Source: Symsagittifera roscoffensis (Eukaryota > Xenacoelomorpha > Acoela > Convolutidae). From it: a stretch of 64,000 nucleotides of DNA. Under the pieces are notes generated by a model. The model saw only the letters and a list, made by a program, of their open reading frames with translations, had not been told where the DNA came from and searched no databases. The position numbers and the translations under genes were made by a program. Positions 37,901 through 49,900 of this stretch are shown one piece after another; position 1 is the stretch's first letter; every line of letters begins with the position of its first letter. The DNA lies in NCBI RefSeq assembly GCF_963678635.1, contig NC_087062.1, forward strand, positions 42,174,395-42,238,394, read 5' to 3'.

Positions 37901-40900
37901 AGATGTCTTGAGTCATTTTTTAAATTGAAGAGTCCTTCTGAACACTCTTTTGAATGTCTGAGCGAAGTCTTAGAGCATTAGTAACCATCGAAGTATTTGA
38001 TTACACCATCCAGCTTGCGAGCGTTAGTGTATTAGTACGAACCTTTTTTCTAACCTAACTCGCAAATAAAAGTGTTCTTAGAAGTGTTCATTTATTTCAC
38101 TTATGCTAAAATCACGATCTGTAGCATTGTTAATGTCATAGCCTCTGTTCTCTGCTTTTTTTGTGGCTATAGTTTGTGATTTTTTAGCGTTCGTGTTTGA
38201 ATAGTTAGTGCGTGAGACTCATATTCAGTAGGTCGCAGATCGAATCCGAGATGTAACCTTTTTTTTAATTCGAGACTTACTTTTATTTTTCTTATTGCCT
38301 TTGATAGAGCCGCTTTTTCATCATCATCATCGTGTCTTCTTTATACACTTTTTCTCGATACTCAAGAGTTTTTGTCGTGTTCTCGCTAGTGTTTGTGAGG
38401 CGCAGCTTCGCCTCTGTGTTATTTTGTTGGAATTATTTTTTGTGTTGATCTTAAACCAAGTTTGTTCCACTATTATAGTGGCTCTGCTGAGAACTGGCCC
38501 CAGATTGCAGATGGAGCTAGTGAGGTAACTCAGGCAGTTGAGACCCTGCTGGCTGAAGTGAGGGCCAATGCACCCTGGCAGAAGCACTGTGAGACCACCC
38601 TGAGTCTGCTGGAGCAGATGTTTGCCAATTTCATCAACGAAATGCGAGAGAAAAGAGGTAGCGAGGGTGGAGCAAAGTCAGCTCAGGACTACCAATTCGA
38701 CAAGTAAAGTTCCAAGTAGAGTTTAATAAACTGTAGTATGTATGAAAAGGACTTTTCCGCTGAGAACTATCAATCTATCTCAGTTAATGTTGTGCTTTTT
38801 TCCTAAATTTAGTTATATTAAAATTCATGAAACGTCAAAATTCTTAGCACGAGGTTGCTATTACTCTGGTTTCAAATCAAATTGGCAAATAAATAAAATC
38901 AAAGATTGTTGCAGTATTGAGACGGTTTCGGCCCATCTACTGGAAGTGATTGACCAATTGAACTCACTCTCACGTGAGATGAGGTCCGCAATTCTGGACA
39001 GACAAGTGGAGCGCATAGGTCACATTTCCCAGTCGATGGTGCAGAACTACATGGTGCAACTGTTGCACCATAGCAAACAATTCCTCGCCTGTATCAGTGG
39101 AGAGAGTGACAGGATGAACTTCGAGCAGCATCTCTTGACTGTTTATGAAGCAGCGAGAGCCGAGATTGATAACGCCAAGTCGTACTCAGTGTCGCCACAG
39201 GTGAGTATATGTCTAGAAGGCATATAGTTGAAAAACATTTTTTGAACTATTTGTTGCTGTTTCAAATGCTGTTCTAATTTTCGAGAGCAAGTGACTTGTA
39301 ATCGGGTACTTTTTCCTGTTAACAACTTTTATAACAAATCTTTTTGGAAGATTTTGGACTTCTTTATTCTGGCATCTCAATAATGACCAGGTCCATTCCA
39401 TTCTGGTTTGATTTAGTGGTAAAAGCGTGCTTTTGGGTCCTAAGCTCTCGAAATTGAATCCCGGCTGAACCTTGTTAAGAGTCGATGAACGTAGTTCACA
39501 CTCTTATTTTGGTCGTGATGATTTTTTAATTTTTTTTTCAGCAAGTCTTAAAATGCTCTAATAAATACGGAAGTGCTTTCACACGTCTTAGTTGATGCCC
39601 TAGGTATACGTGCATTTTTCGAGTTCAATTTAAATTCATTAAGGGTAGGCAAAATTTGCTCTCAATTTACGAAAGAGGAAGCGACGCAAAAAAAACGTGT
39701 TCGACTTCTAGTTTTGAAAGTGGAATTGTACTTAATATGGCGTGTGGGGGGATGATTTTCACAAAAAATCTAAATTAAAAAAAAAAATCATTTACATTAC
39801 ATTTAATTTTTTCATGTTATTACTGCTCCATAGACTGCTCTATAAATTGAGGCATGTTAGTTGGTAATTTTTTTTTCAAATTTACTGGTACTGCTAATGC
39901 GTCATAATTGGCGTGCGTCCCTTACGAAATTTTGTAGATTCAAAGTTTTTCTCATTCAGTTTTTCCCAGTAGCGTTATCGGTCATATTTTTGCTTTTGTA
40001 TGCGAAGTGCAACTTCGCCTCCGTGTCTAATTAGTGGTTTCAGTATGGATTTATATTTGCTAGCTTTGCCTCTGTGTAAAAATAATTAATCTTTTACTAG
40101 ACGCTGTCTGAGAGATTTCCTGTTTCCGTGAGTGTTGTCGACGTTGTGCTTCTTTCTTTTAATGTATAACGAATGCACTTCGTCCTCTCGTGATCTTTAA
40201 ATGTTGTCAGAACGTAGTATAAAAAGCGTCTTTTTTCGTTCAGTCGGACAAGAAACAGCTGTTCGATCAGAGTGCTGTTGACTTTGAGCAGTCACTGGTG
40301 GAGTTGAGAGAATGTGCGGACAGTTTGGCTAGTCGATTCGGATCCATCGGAACCCTCCTGGCAGATTTGGAGGAAACTCTGGCCTCTCCAGAATTAGTTC
40401 AACTCACGCAAGCCGACACTGGAAAGACCATGAAACAGATTATCGAAGAGTTGCAGGCATACGTGGATGCTTTTTCCAGAACCAGTTCTGACATGGTAAG
40501 CTGACTGAAATGTTTATTTTATTGCACTTTCAAATCGGAATACGAATTTTTCCAGGTAAATGACTTGCCTAACAGAATCACTGAATCTTTTTCTCGAATT
40601 AAGAGTAATGAACGTAGTGAAGACTCTTATATAGGTATTGCTGTTTTTTTTTCAGGAAAATATTGATGCACTTAGGTATAATGCACTTTTTGAGTTCAAT
40701 TGAAATCCATCTGCTGAAAGTGACGTAAATATCATTCTCCAAATACGAACGTGGAAATGGCGCGAAAAAATTTGAACTATTTCTAGTTTCGAAAGTGGAG
40801 AGTATTTTTAAGATTTTCGAAAGTGGAGTTTATTTTTAAGATTTCCCAGCGGAATAAAAACTTTACCTATTGATCCAGTTTTCTCAAGTTGGGCTCATGC

Positions 40901-43900
40901 TATCAAAGAAGCGCCAATCATAAATTGTTCTAGAAATTCAAAGAGCTTAAAGGGCATCTATTTTTTTTTTGAAATCTAAAATTGAGATTTTTTCAAGAAA
41001 GTCAGTGTTTTTATTTATATTTACTTGCGTTCATTACTCTTTTCCAATCTTCGATTTTCTATGTTCTGTTTTTTTGCCAGCCAACAGACTTAGGTCTTAG
41101 GTTGAGCATGTTTGAGTGTTGAATACCCGTTTTATTCGAAATTTATTTTGGTCACTTACCAAATATTTCTCATATACCGATTTGGTAAAATTTATTATTT
41201 CGACTATTGAAAATGGGGAGGAACTTTGTATTCGGGTGTGTTTCAGTTTTTTCCCGAGCAAAATTAGGTACCATAAATAATCATCGGACTGGATTGAGTG
41301 ATATATCAAATTGAAGATGTTTCAGACGTGATTCGAATCACCTTTCATAGAAACTTGCCCAGAGTCGAGAAAAACCGCTGAAGTTTTTGATGTTTCGTCT
41401 ATTTTTGAGCGAGTAAAGGAGCAAGCAGGCTTGTTTATACTTAATTTTAGGCCGTTTACAATGCGTTTTTACCTAAGCAATGCTTGTGTTATAGTATGAT
41501 CTATCATTTTTTCCATCCTAAGTCGCAAATATTGTTGCGACGCAAATAGTGTTGCGATAAAATGTGTTCATTTTGAAAGTGTTCATTTTGATCAATAACT
41601 TGCTATTAAGTACAGCCAATGCTAAGGATTTTAACACAGATTATTATTGTTCCGGCTTTCGTAACGAAAGTAACGGAATATTTGTGCTCGGGATGGTTTT
41701 TTTCTTCAGAAAAATGTCGACTTTTTAACTAGCAATTTTTGACGGGATTTTTTTATCATTCAAAAAGTATTGCTGTCTTGAGCTTAAATTTGGGAAAATA
41801 TTTTGCCTGTGATTTTTTTTCGTAGAGGTATGGGATTTAAAAGTTGCCAATTTGGGACAATTAACGCGCGATATATTTCGCGCTATTAACTCGTAAGCGT
41901 GATAATCCGTCATAGAAATCCTTCCAAATTGGTTAAAGGAAGCTTTTTTATCATAATTGATTCGTTAATGGGAGCGAAATCTATCACTTTGTACTTGATA
42001 TGTCGTGTGGGTTGATGAATTTCACAAAAAATCTCAAAAAAAAAATTTCATTTTGTTTTTATTACATTTAATTTTTCCATGTTATTACTGCTCCATAGAC
42101 TGCTCTATAAATTGAGGCGTGTTAGTTGGTAACTTTTTTTTTCACAATGAGTGGTACTGTTAATGCGTCATATTTGGCGTGCGTCATTTAAGAAATTTTA
42201 TAGACTCGAAGTTCTACTCAGTCAGTTTTTCCCAGTAGCGTTATTGGTCATATTTTTGCTTGTGTAGAATATTTTTGCTTGTGTAGTTTTTGGTTTTTTA
42301 ACGTCACTTTGGGAATCAAAAGTAAAAAAAAATACTGCAAAAAAAATCAAAAAATTTCTGAAATCTTTTTTGGTTTTTTAATGATTTTTTTTGTTTATCT
42401 AGTCTATTTGAAAAAATTGTAGTCCGATTTGCCTATTTGACTATGATAGTCGATCCCGCCTCCCGCCTAATTTGTAGTTTTCGTTTCAGATCCAATGATC
42501 ACACCACCCCGAAATAAAGACTAATTTGAAGAAAAAAAATTGTGTTTTTTTTGAAGACTATGCCGTAACATTCTGTGCTGCTTGCACAGTAACCGGCTAT
42601 CCTTGTTTTCATTACTTTTCATGCGGCTTAAGAGGTTTTGTGTTAACTAAGTGGCTTCGTTATGCCTCACTTGATTAGAAAAAAAGATATCATGCGTGGC
42701 GTGTTTTGATGAGGATTTTTAAATTTACTTATTTTTTTCTTGTTATTTTTTCCAATGTTGTCTGCTCAAAAATTGGCAGTTTTGCCGCTTGGTAAGCTTG
42801 GTTTTGATGCTAATTTAAAAGTTTGAAAGTTTTTTTCACAATCAAATTTCGAGACATGGGGGTGTTGATATATCGTTTTTTTGGACACTTCAGCTTCGAT
42901 TTTGCGGTCACTTCATTTTCTACTTTGCGGTTTTGGTTTCGTTTTGTATGGCTGGTTTGCCATGCTTTATGTCTTTCAAGTAAAGTTGATTTTTAAAAAC
43001 CATCTGTAAAATTGGTTTTGAAGTTTTTTTAGCGCTTTCTTTTTTAAATTTTCATTTTTCGACGGAAAATGTTGTCGCCTATGCCTAATTTACTACGATT
43101 ATCGAGTATGTCAAACCCCAGACTTTCTTTCAGTTTCTTTAATCACCGCAGACAATTAGACTAGTTTGAAGAAAAAGAAATTGTTATCCTTAGTAACCGG
43201 TTATCTTTGTGAAGACTCTTACATGGGTCGTGATGGTTTTTCTTTGTTTTTTCAGGAATAAATTTGAAAATTGGGTCATGCTCAATTTGGTCTTTTCGCA
43301 GTTTTTGTTTTTGATTTCTTTCCAAGTTCAGTTCACTTTCTTTGCTAATGGGAGGCAAGCTCAACTATCGAACAGTGATTTAAACGCATTTAGTGAACTT
43401 TTCGTAAGTGGAATTTAGTTATCAGATTTCCCAGTGAAATAAAATTTTACCCATTGAATTTAAGTTTTTATCATACATTTTTCTACAAATTTAAAGAGCT
43501 TTAAGGTCATCTATTTTTTTTCTTCGAATTCGAAACAAGTCCGTCTTTTTTTTAGTTTCCTTGCGTTCATTACTCTTTTTCAACTTTTAGTTAGCTGTTT
43601 TGCCCAAGTTCAGTTGGTTTTTTTTTAGTTAAAACTCAGTGTCTTAATTTTTTGCTCCAAAAATTCAAATAATTTTAGTGATTTGCAATTTGGCTATAAA
43701 ATACATTGCCTAAAATCAATTATGGACGCATTAGAAAGTATCCCATATCCTGAGTGTCTGTTTTTTGTAACCAAGCACACTTGCGAACATGTTTAATAGG
43801 AGTTTGATGTCCTGAACACCGTGGCTCTGTAGCATAGTAGTTAATGCGCCCGTCTTTTAAATAGGAGATCAGTGGCTTTAATCCGCTCTTATTTACGGCT

Positions 43901-46900
43901 TTTATATTTCAACTAAAATCTGCTAAAAATGCTAAATTTAAAGCTCGACGCGCAGGTTCGTACCAAGTCAGCATTCAAGAGCTTGTATGTCAAGAGATCC
44001 TCATCAGAAGTTGTCTGCTCATAATATTGTGACATCCATGGTCAATTTCTTATAATAATCCCTAATCCCACCCGCAACATTATAGAGCTCCTCAGGGTAC
44101 GAAGGATACTCTGGATACTTTTTCTTACTGGGAGTCGGAATACTATAATGTGAGAGAGCTCATCAACGGTGTTGTCATTTTGGCAGGTTTCATTGTGTTA
44201 ATGCATATTTGAGCCACAATGAGATTGATTGTGTTTCAGACACCAGCATCAGATACGCAAGTGGAGCGACTTGGACCCCTTTGCAAGGACTTAGTAGACA
44301 GCTACTTGGCTGTTCTCAAGAGATCCAATGCCATTGGGAATATGAGAGGTACTGTTACACTCAAGATAATTGTATTCTAAAATTAATTCCCGCTTACCCT
44401 TGCGATTAGCAAGGGTATTGTAGCCATGTACCAGACTTTTACCCCGTAAACAACTTTGCTAACAGAATTCGCACGTAAAAATGAATTCAAATACAATGAC
44501 CATTTCTGCACACCTTGCATAGAAATAACGCCCATACCTGGAAAAACAAAAGTGCTGGGTTTGATTCTGACCGCGAGTAGTTTTTTCAAATTGAAAATTT
44601 TATCTTGGAGAAATGTAATATAATACATGATGTATTTGTTCTTCGAAATTTGAAGATGAAAATTTTTTTTCAGTTTTTTTTTAATTACGTACTGTCTGAT
44701 GGCTATGTCATCTTGTTTCAGACTCTTATTAAGGTCGCGGTGATTTTTTTCGTTTTTTATTATTTTTCAGGAAACGTCTTAAAATTTGTTCAGGCTCAAA
44801 TTCACTTTTTCGTGATTTGATTTTTGATTATAAGGGATATGCATAAGGGTATTTCAATCGGGCGCTAGACTTCTTTCCAGTAAAGAACTTGTTCAAAGAA
44901 TGGACGAAATTGTAATCAATTCAATAACACCAAGATAAGTGTAGTCGTTGCATATTAGGTATGGGCTTTGGGTTCCTGTTACGAGTTTCTGACGAGAATT
45001 TTTCGGCAGAATTTTGGCTCTGGAAAAGCTCGGTTTTAGTTTTGTCGGCTTTTTTTTTGATAAGTTTTCTTTGGTATTATGTAGAAATGATTGATTTTTA
45101 ATATGAAGTTTTAAAAAAATTTAAATCAACCTAAGTTCTTTGAAAAATGGAAAAAACAAAACGAAACTTTCAAAAACTTTTTCAGTTCAGGTAACAAATG
45201 GCTCTACGTTTTTTGTTTTTGATAGTTCAATCGGTTGTTTTTATTGCATTCTTTTTGGTACAGATAAAGTACCTTCGTCGAAATCAAACGCCGAAAAACT
45301 CAAAAAAAAATTACAATAAATGTAAATTTAAGTTAAATTTAAATGAAAATGCAAGTTTTTTTTTGAGTTTTTCGACGTTTGATTTCAAGTTTTTTTCTCA
45401 TTGGATTCTAATTTTTCTGTTTTAAATTGCTATATGCATTTGCTGTTTTACTGTCAATTTGATAAGCTGTCTGCAACTTTTTCCCATTATTTTGTTGTAT
45501 TCCTTCAAGTTCAGATAAAACAACATGCTATTAACGAACAGAATTCATTTTATAACAGAATTCATTTTATTTCATAAATGGTTTCATCGCGTGTACTCTG
45601 CATAGCTGGCCAAATTAAAATGTCAGTTGGAGTCAAATTGATTTGTTGCTTCTTAACTTTTTGTTATTTTGAAGGCAAACTCCTATCGAACAGCAAAAGT
45701 GTAAAGGTCACGAAAAACGTGATCGACTACTAGTTATGACAGTGGAATTTATTTTTCAGATTTCTCAGAAATACAAATTTACCTATTGATCCAGTTCTCT
45801 CAAATTGGGTCACTTTTATTGAAAAACTCCCAATCAGAACTTTTTCTAAAATTTTAAAGAGCTTTAAAGGGTCTTTTTTTCAATTAGCATCTATTTTTTT
45901 TTTGAAATTCGGAAGTTTTTTCACAAAAGAAATCGTTTTTTGTTTTGTTTAATTGCGTTCATTGATTCTTTTCCAACTCTCTGTCAGCCATGTTTTTAGT
46001 TCGAACGTTTCTTTGGCTTAAACTAATTTGATCTATGTCATATCAATTAAGTTCAAATTTTTTCTAGAGCAAACTTATTACGCCTTTTTTGGCCCAACGG
46101 TTGCCTTTCGCAATAACTTTCTGCTTAGATAGCGCTTGATAAATTTAATAGTGAAAATTAAATTGTGTTTTCCGACATGTTTTCTTCAAAATGAAGTTCC
46201 ACCGGGACAAATGTATAAAAATTAAGTTAAATATTATTTCACATTTAAAAAATCGACTCACCGGTTTTCGTCTTTGTTCTTTCGGCCTGGCTTGATGTTT
46301 TTTTTCGGTTGTTTCGCAAGTAGTGCGAAGCTCGGCTTTGCCCCAGTGTTCAGTTTTTCATGTTCCCCAACATCAAATTAAACATTATCTATTCAACGAT
46401 AATCATAGGTGACCAAGATGACGTGGTGAAAGCTCTCCAGAATGAGATACGCATGCTCGGAGTTCATTGCAAAGAGCGAGTCGTGCTTTCCGAGGTGATC
46501 CTTAAATCCCCTTATGACCGACACGCAAAGCAGGAGTTCCACAGCAACTCAAACGTCATCCGAGAAACCATTAAGAACATAATAATTTTAATCGAACAGC
46601 TCTGGACAGGGGTTAAGAGTTGTGACGAGGCCATTAGAACCATTACAGCTATTATTGGGGATCCGTCGTTTGCAATTTTGTTCACAATCGGAGGAGTCCA
46701 TACCCCGGCTGTGAGTTCAGACGTTGATGAAGCACATGGAGGCATTGGAGAGCATACGCCCATGATTAAGAAGGCAATCGAGGCACTGAAAAAAGACACC
46801 TATGCGATGTTGCAGAGCGCGACTGACAGACAAGACATGCTGGCTGTGACTGCGCCTGCTACTGCTAGAAGCTTAGATGCGTTGAAGGGTTGTGTGACGG

Positions 46901-49900
46901 ATGGAGTGAAGAGTCTGGGCGAAGACCAAGGACCCACGAAGGTACTCGGAAATAATAATTACCTGAAAGATAATGCCTGCCGCTGAGTTAAAATTTAAAT
47001 TAAAAGGACGCTGAAAAGTAACTAGTTCAAGCGTTCAACATAGTTTTTGACGTTGAAAAATGAGAGCGCTTGACTTGCTATTGTGAAAATACTGGAAAAA
47101 GTTGGGCATGCACGTCCCTCAATATAGCGAGATAAAAGCTTGGTTTATATTATATGCTTGGACCATGATACTGTGCTGGTGAATGTAAATTGTTTATTTA
47201 GGATGTTCTTCTGGGAGCTGTGCGAGAAGTTGCGAACTCTCTTAGTGGAGTTATTGAGGCCACCCGAAACCACTGTGTAGATGGAACCCAGCCTCTCACA
47301 AAACACGTCAAGATACCCTCTGAGGTTAGTCAAGCTCTAAAGTTTGCGTCCTTTTCTTCATTCTAATTGAACAAAATTGAAATGAAATTTCTATATATGG
47401 AACTGAGAAAAAGAGCTAGAAATAGGAAATGAAAGAAGATTTTGTTGAATGGAATTTGAAAATAAGAATATGTTAAGTTTTCACTAAAACGACTAGCTCC
47501 ATTCTTACAAATTAACCATACTAACACATTCTATTACCACTCCATCTGTGTAAAATTTGACTGTCACACGCAAATCATTTATCATCATGGCCATCACGAC
47601 CTCAGTTTTCAACAACAGCACACTATCGCAGTCATCGTCAATATAAAAGAAGGGCGATTTGGATACACAGTATTTGGGAAGATTCGACGAATACCCTGAA
47701 TTTTGGAATTTTGTTGGATATGACCTTGCCTGTGTCCTTTCTGTTGTATTCGTTCGTGTGCAGTCGAAGATCAGCAGATCGCAGTGTGTTTTCAATTCAT
47801 TTCTCACTAACAAAATCCACTAATGACCTTCTAACTGGTATGGCAATTGAACAAAAAACTGTTGATTCGAGAGCGCAAGAGACTATAGGTAATGTGCTGT
47901 TTCAGCAGCAAACGGGATTTGAGCGAAAACACACTGCGTCGCTGAGATCTTAGACTGCCGCGTCGTCTCTGATACGATTTCGGACCACAAGCACAGCGAA
48001 AGAGCACCACAAGCGAAAGAAAATGGGACTAGAAATGCCAGATTTAAATCCAGATTCAAATTTAACTTATATTCTACTTTCTATTTTTAGAAGTTGTGGA
48101 CTACTTATTATGGCAAAAAAAAGTAATACTGATTTTTTTTTTGCTGTTTAAACCATTCGAATATTGGAAGAAACTGAACAATTTTTCAAGATGCGAATTT
48201 GTCCAGATATTCAAGATGCGACTACTTAATTTCGCAGCAAGTTTAATAATTCAGCGTACGATATCATGTTAATCTAGGTAAACTTTTATACAAGTAAATT
48301 GGCAGTTTGCATTCAATTTATTAAATTAAATAAGAAATTGGTTTTATATATATATTAATCAAGAAATTTAATTTTTATCGAACTTATTTTTGATCAGTAC
48401 GTGATTTTTCATTGCAAAGAAATGTTCTCAGAGCTGAAGAATTAACTACCTATAGAACTGGTCGCTAAATGATGTCGTTCGAGGGATTTCACAGCCCAAA
48501 AGTTGGTCTATAAAATTTTTTGCAAAAAGTTGTCTCCCTGACTGGAAAAACTTTTAATTTGCCAGTGGCGTTCGAATTAAATTTACCTATCCTCATTAAT
48601 TTTACTTGCGAGCGTAGTGTATTAGTACGAAGCTTCTTTTTTTCCAGCCTAGCTCTCAACTAAAAGAGCTCATTTGGTGGCACTTGCTATAATCACGATC
48701 TGTAGCATTAGAAATTTCATAGCATTTGTTTTATGATTTAGTTGTGGCTAGTGATTGTGAATTATTAAGCGTCCGTGGCTGAGTGGTTAGTGCATGGGAC
48801 TCGTAATCTCTAGGTCGCTGGATTCAATCCGACAGGTAGCCGAATTTTGACTAATTCCAGGCTTATTTTATTTTCTTTTTATAGTGCTGCGATTTGTCGT
48901 GCTGTCGCTAGTGTTTGCGAAGCTCAGATTCGCCTCGGTTTTACCCTTACAATAAGTAAGGGTATTGCAGCCGGGCATTAAATTTTTCATTTGAATGTTT
49001 CGCGGGTTTCAACTATCTTTTTTTTATAGTTTCCAATAATTCAATTTCAACCATTCAGCGGTCTGGAGTAGAGGAAACACTAATGCTTGAGACGGCAAAG
49101 GCTTTGAGTTCGAATCCGGCTGGGAACTGGTTTTTTCAGAGATTTCTGATTTTGCGGACTATCGTCTGCCATTTAGTTTTGTCGGCCTATTTTTCGTATC
49201 CCTGGCGTTTTTGAAGGTTCAGCTGTCTCGCATCGTTCTGTTACCATTTCTGAAGTCCCAATGGTGGGGTGCATTACAAGATTTTGTGCCATTTTTTTGT
49301 GCGTTTTTTGATAAATATTCAATTTTCAAATAAAAAAGAATGTTTTTACTTCGTTTCACATGCATGTATTTATTACGTAATCGATTCGGATTATATACTT
49401 TTTTTCATGTAAACAAGAATCATTGAATCATGTCCACAAATCTATACTTTTGTCTGCGAGTATGCATATTTTGAGCATGTCTGCATTTTAAATTTGTTGC
49501 TGGTTATTTATTTACTAAATCTGATTCAATCTGATTTCCTTTTTTCTTTTTTAAGCCCTGGAAGTTTTCGATTTATATCATATCGGCTTAGCGGCCTTCG
49601 ATTGCCTCGTTTGATGATTGTATCAAGTTTCTTATGAGTGTGAGTTTTTTGAAGGGTTTCTTTTTTTTGAGATAGACTTTAACAAGTTTTTTACGGCCCA
49701 ATGAGCTCAGCGTCTGCTCAAGAACTGACTTGTATTGCCGTTTGAGTTTTTTGAAGGGTATCTTTTTTTGAGATAGATTTACACAAGTTTTTTTTACGGC
49801 CCAATGAGCTCAGTGTCTGCTCAAGAACTGTCACTTGTATTACCGAGTTTTTTTTGTTTTGATGCTAATTTTAATGGCTCTAATTGGCATGTTTTTCTGT

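Larger units (their letters stand above)
41180..42605 (+). repeat. Family D repeat, interrupted at 41472-42283, talin intron 15
   Basis: The left part 41180-41471 and right part from 42284 match the copy at 54720 on both sides of a family B insertion. It ends CTGTGC-TGCTT-GCACAG then TAACCGGCTATCCTTG. Confidence 0.7.

Noticed and set aside
43823-43891. A functional third tRNA in intron 15
   Set aside because: The T-arm and the 3' acceptor strand are destroyed and the anticodon stem is mispaired.
45198-45425. 75-codon hydrophobic open frame
   Set aside because: Made by poly-T and the inverted repeat at 45280; no signal that it is a gene.
47505-47953. Two overlapping open frames in intron 18
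   Set aside because: No conserved motif, no splice-compatible link to talin, composition like the surrounding intron.
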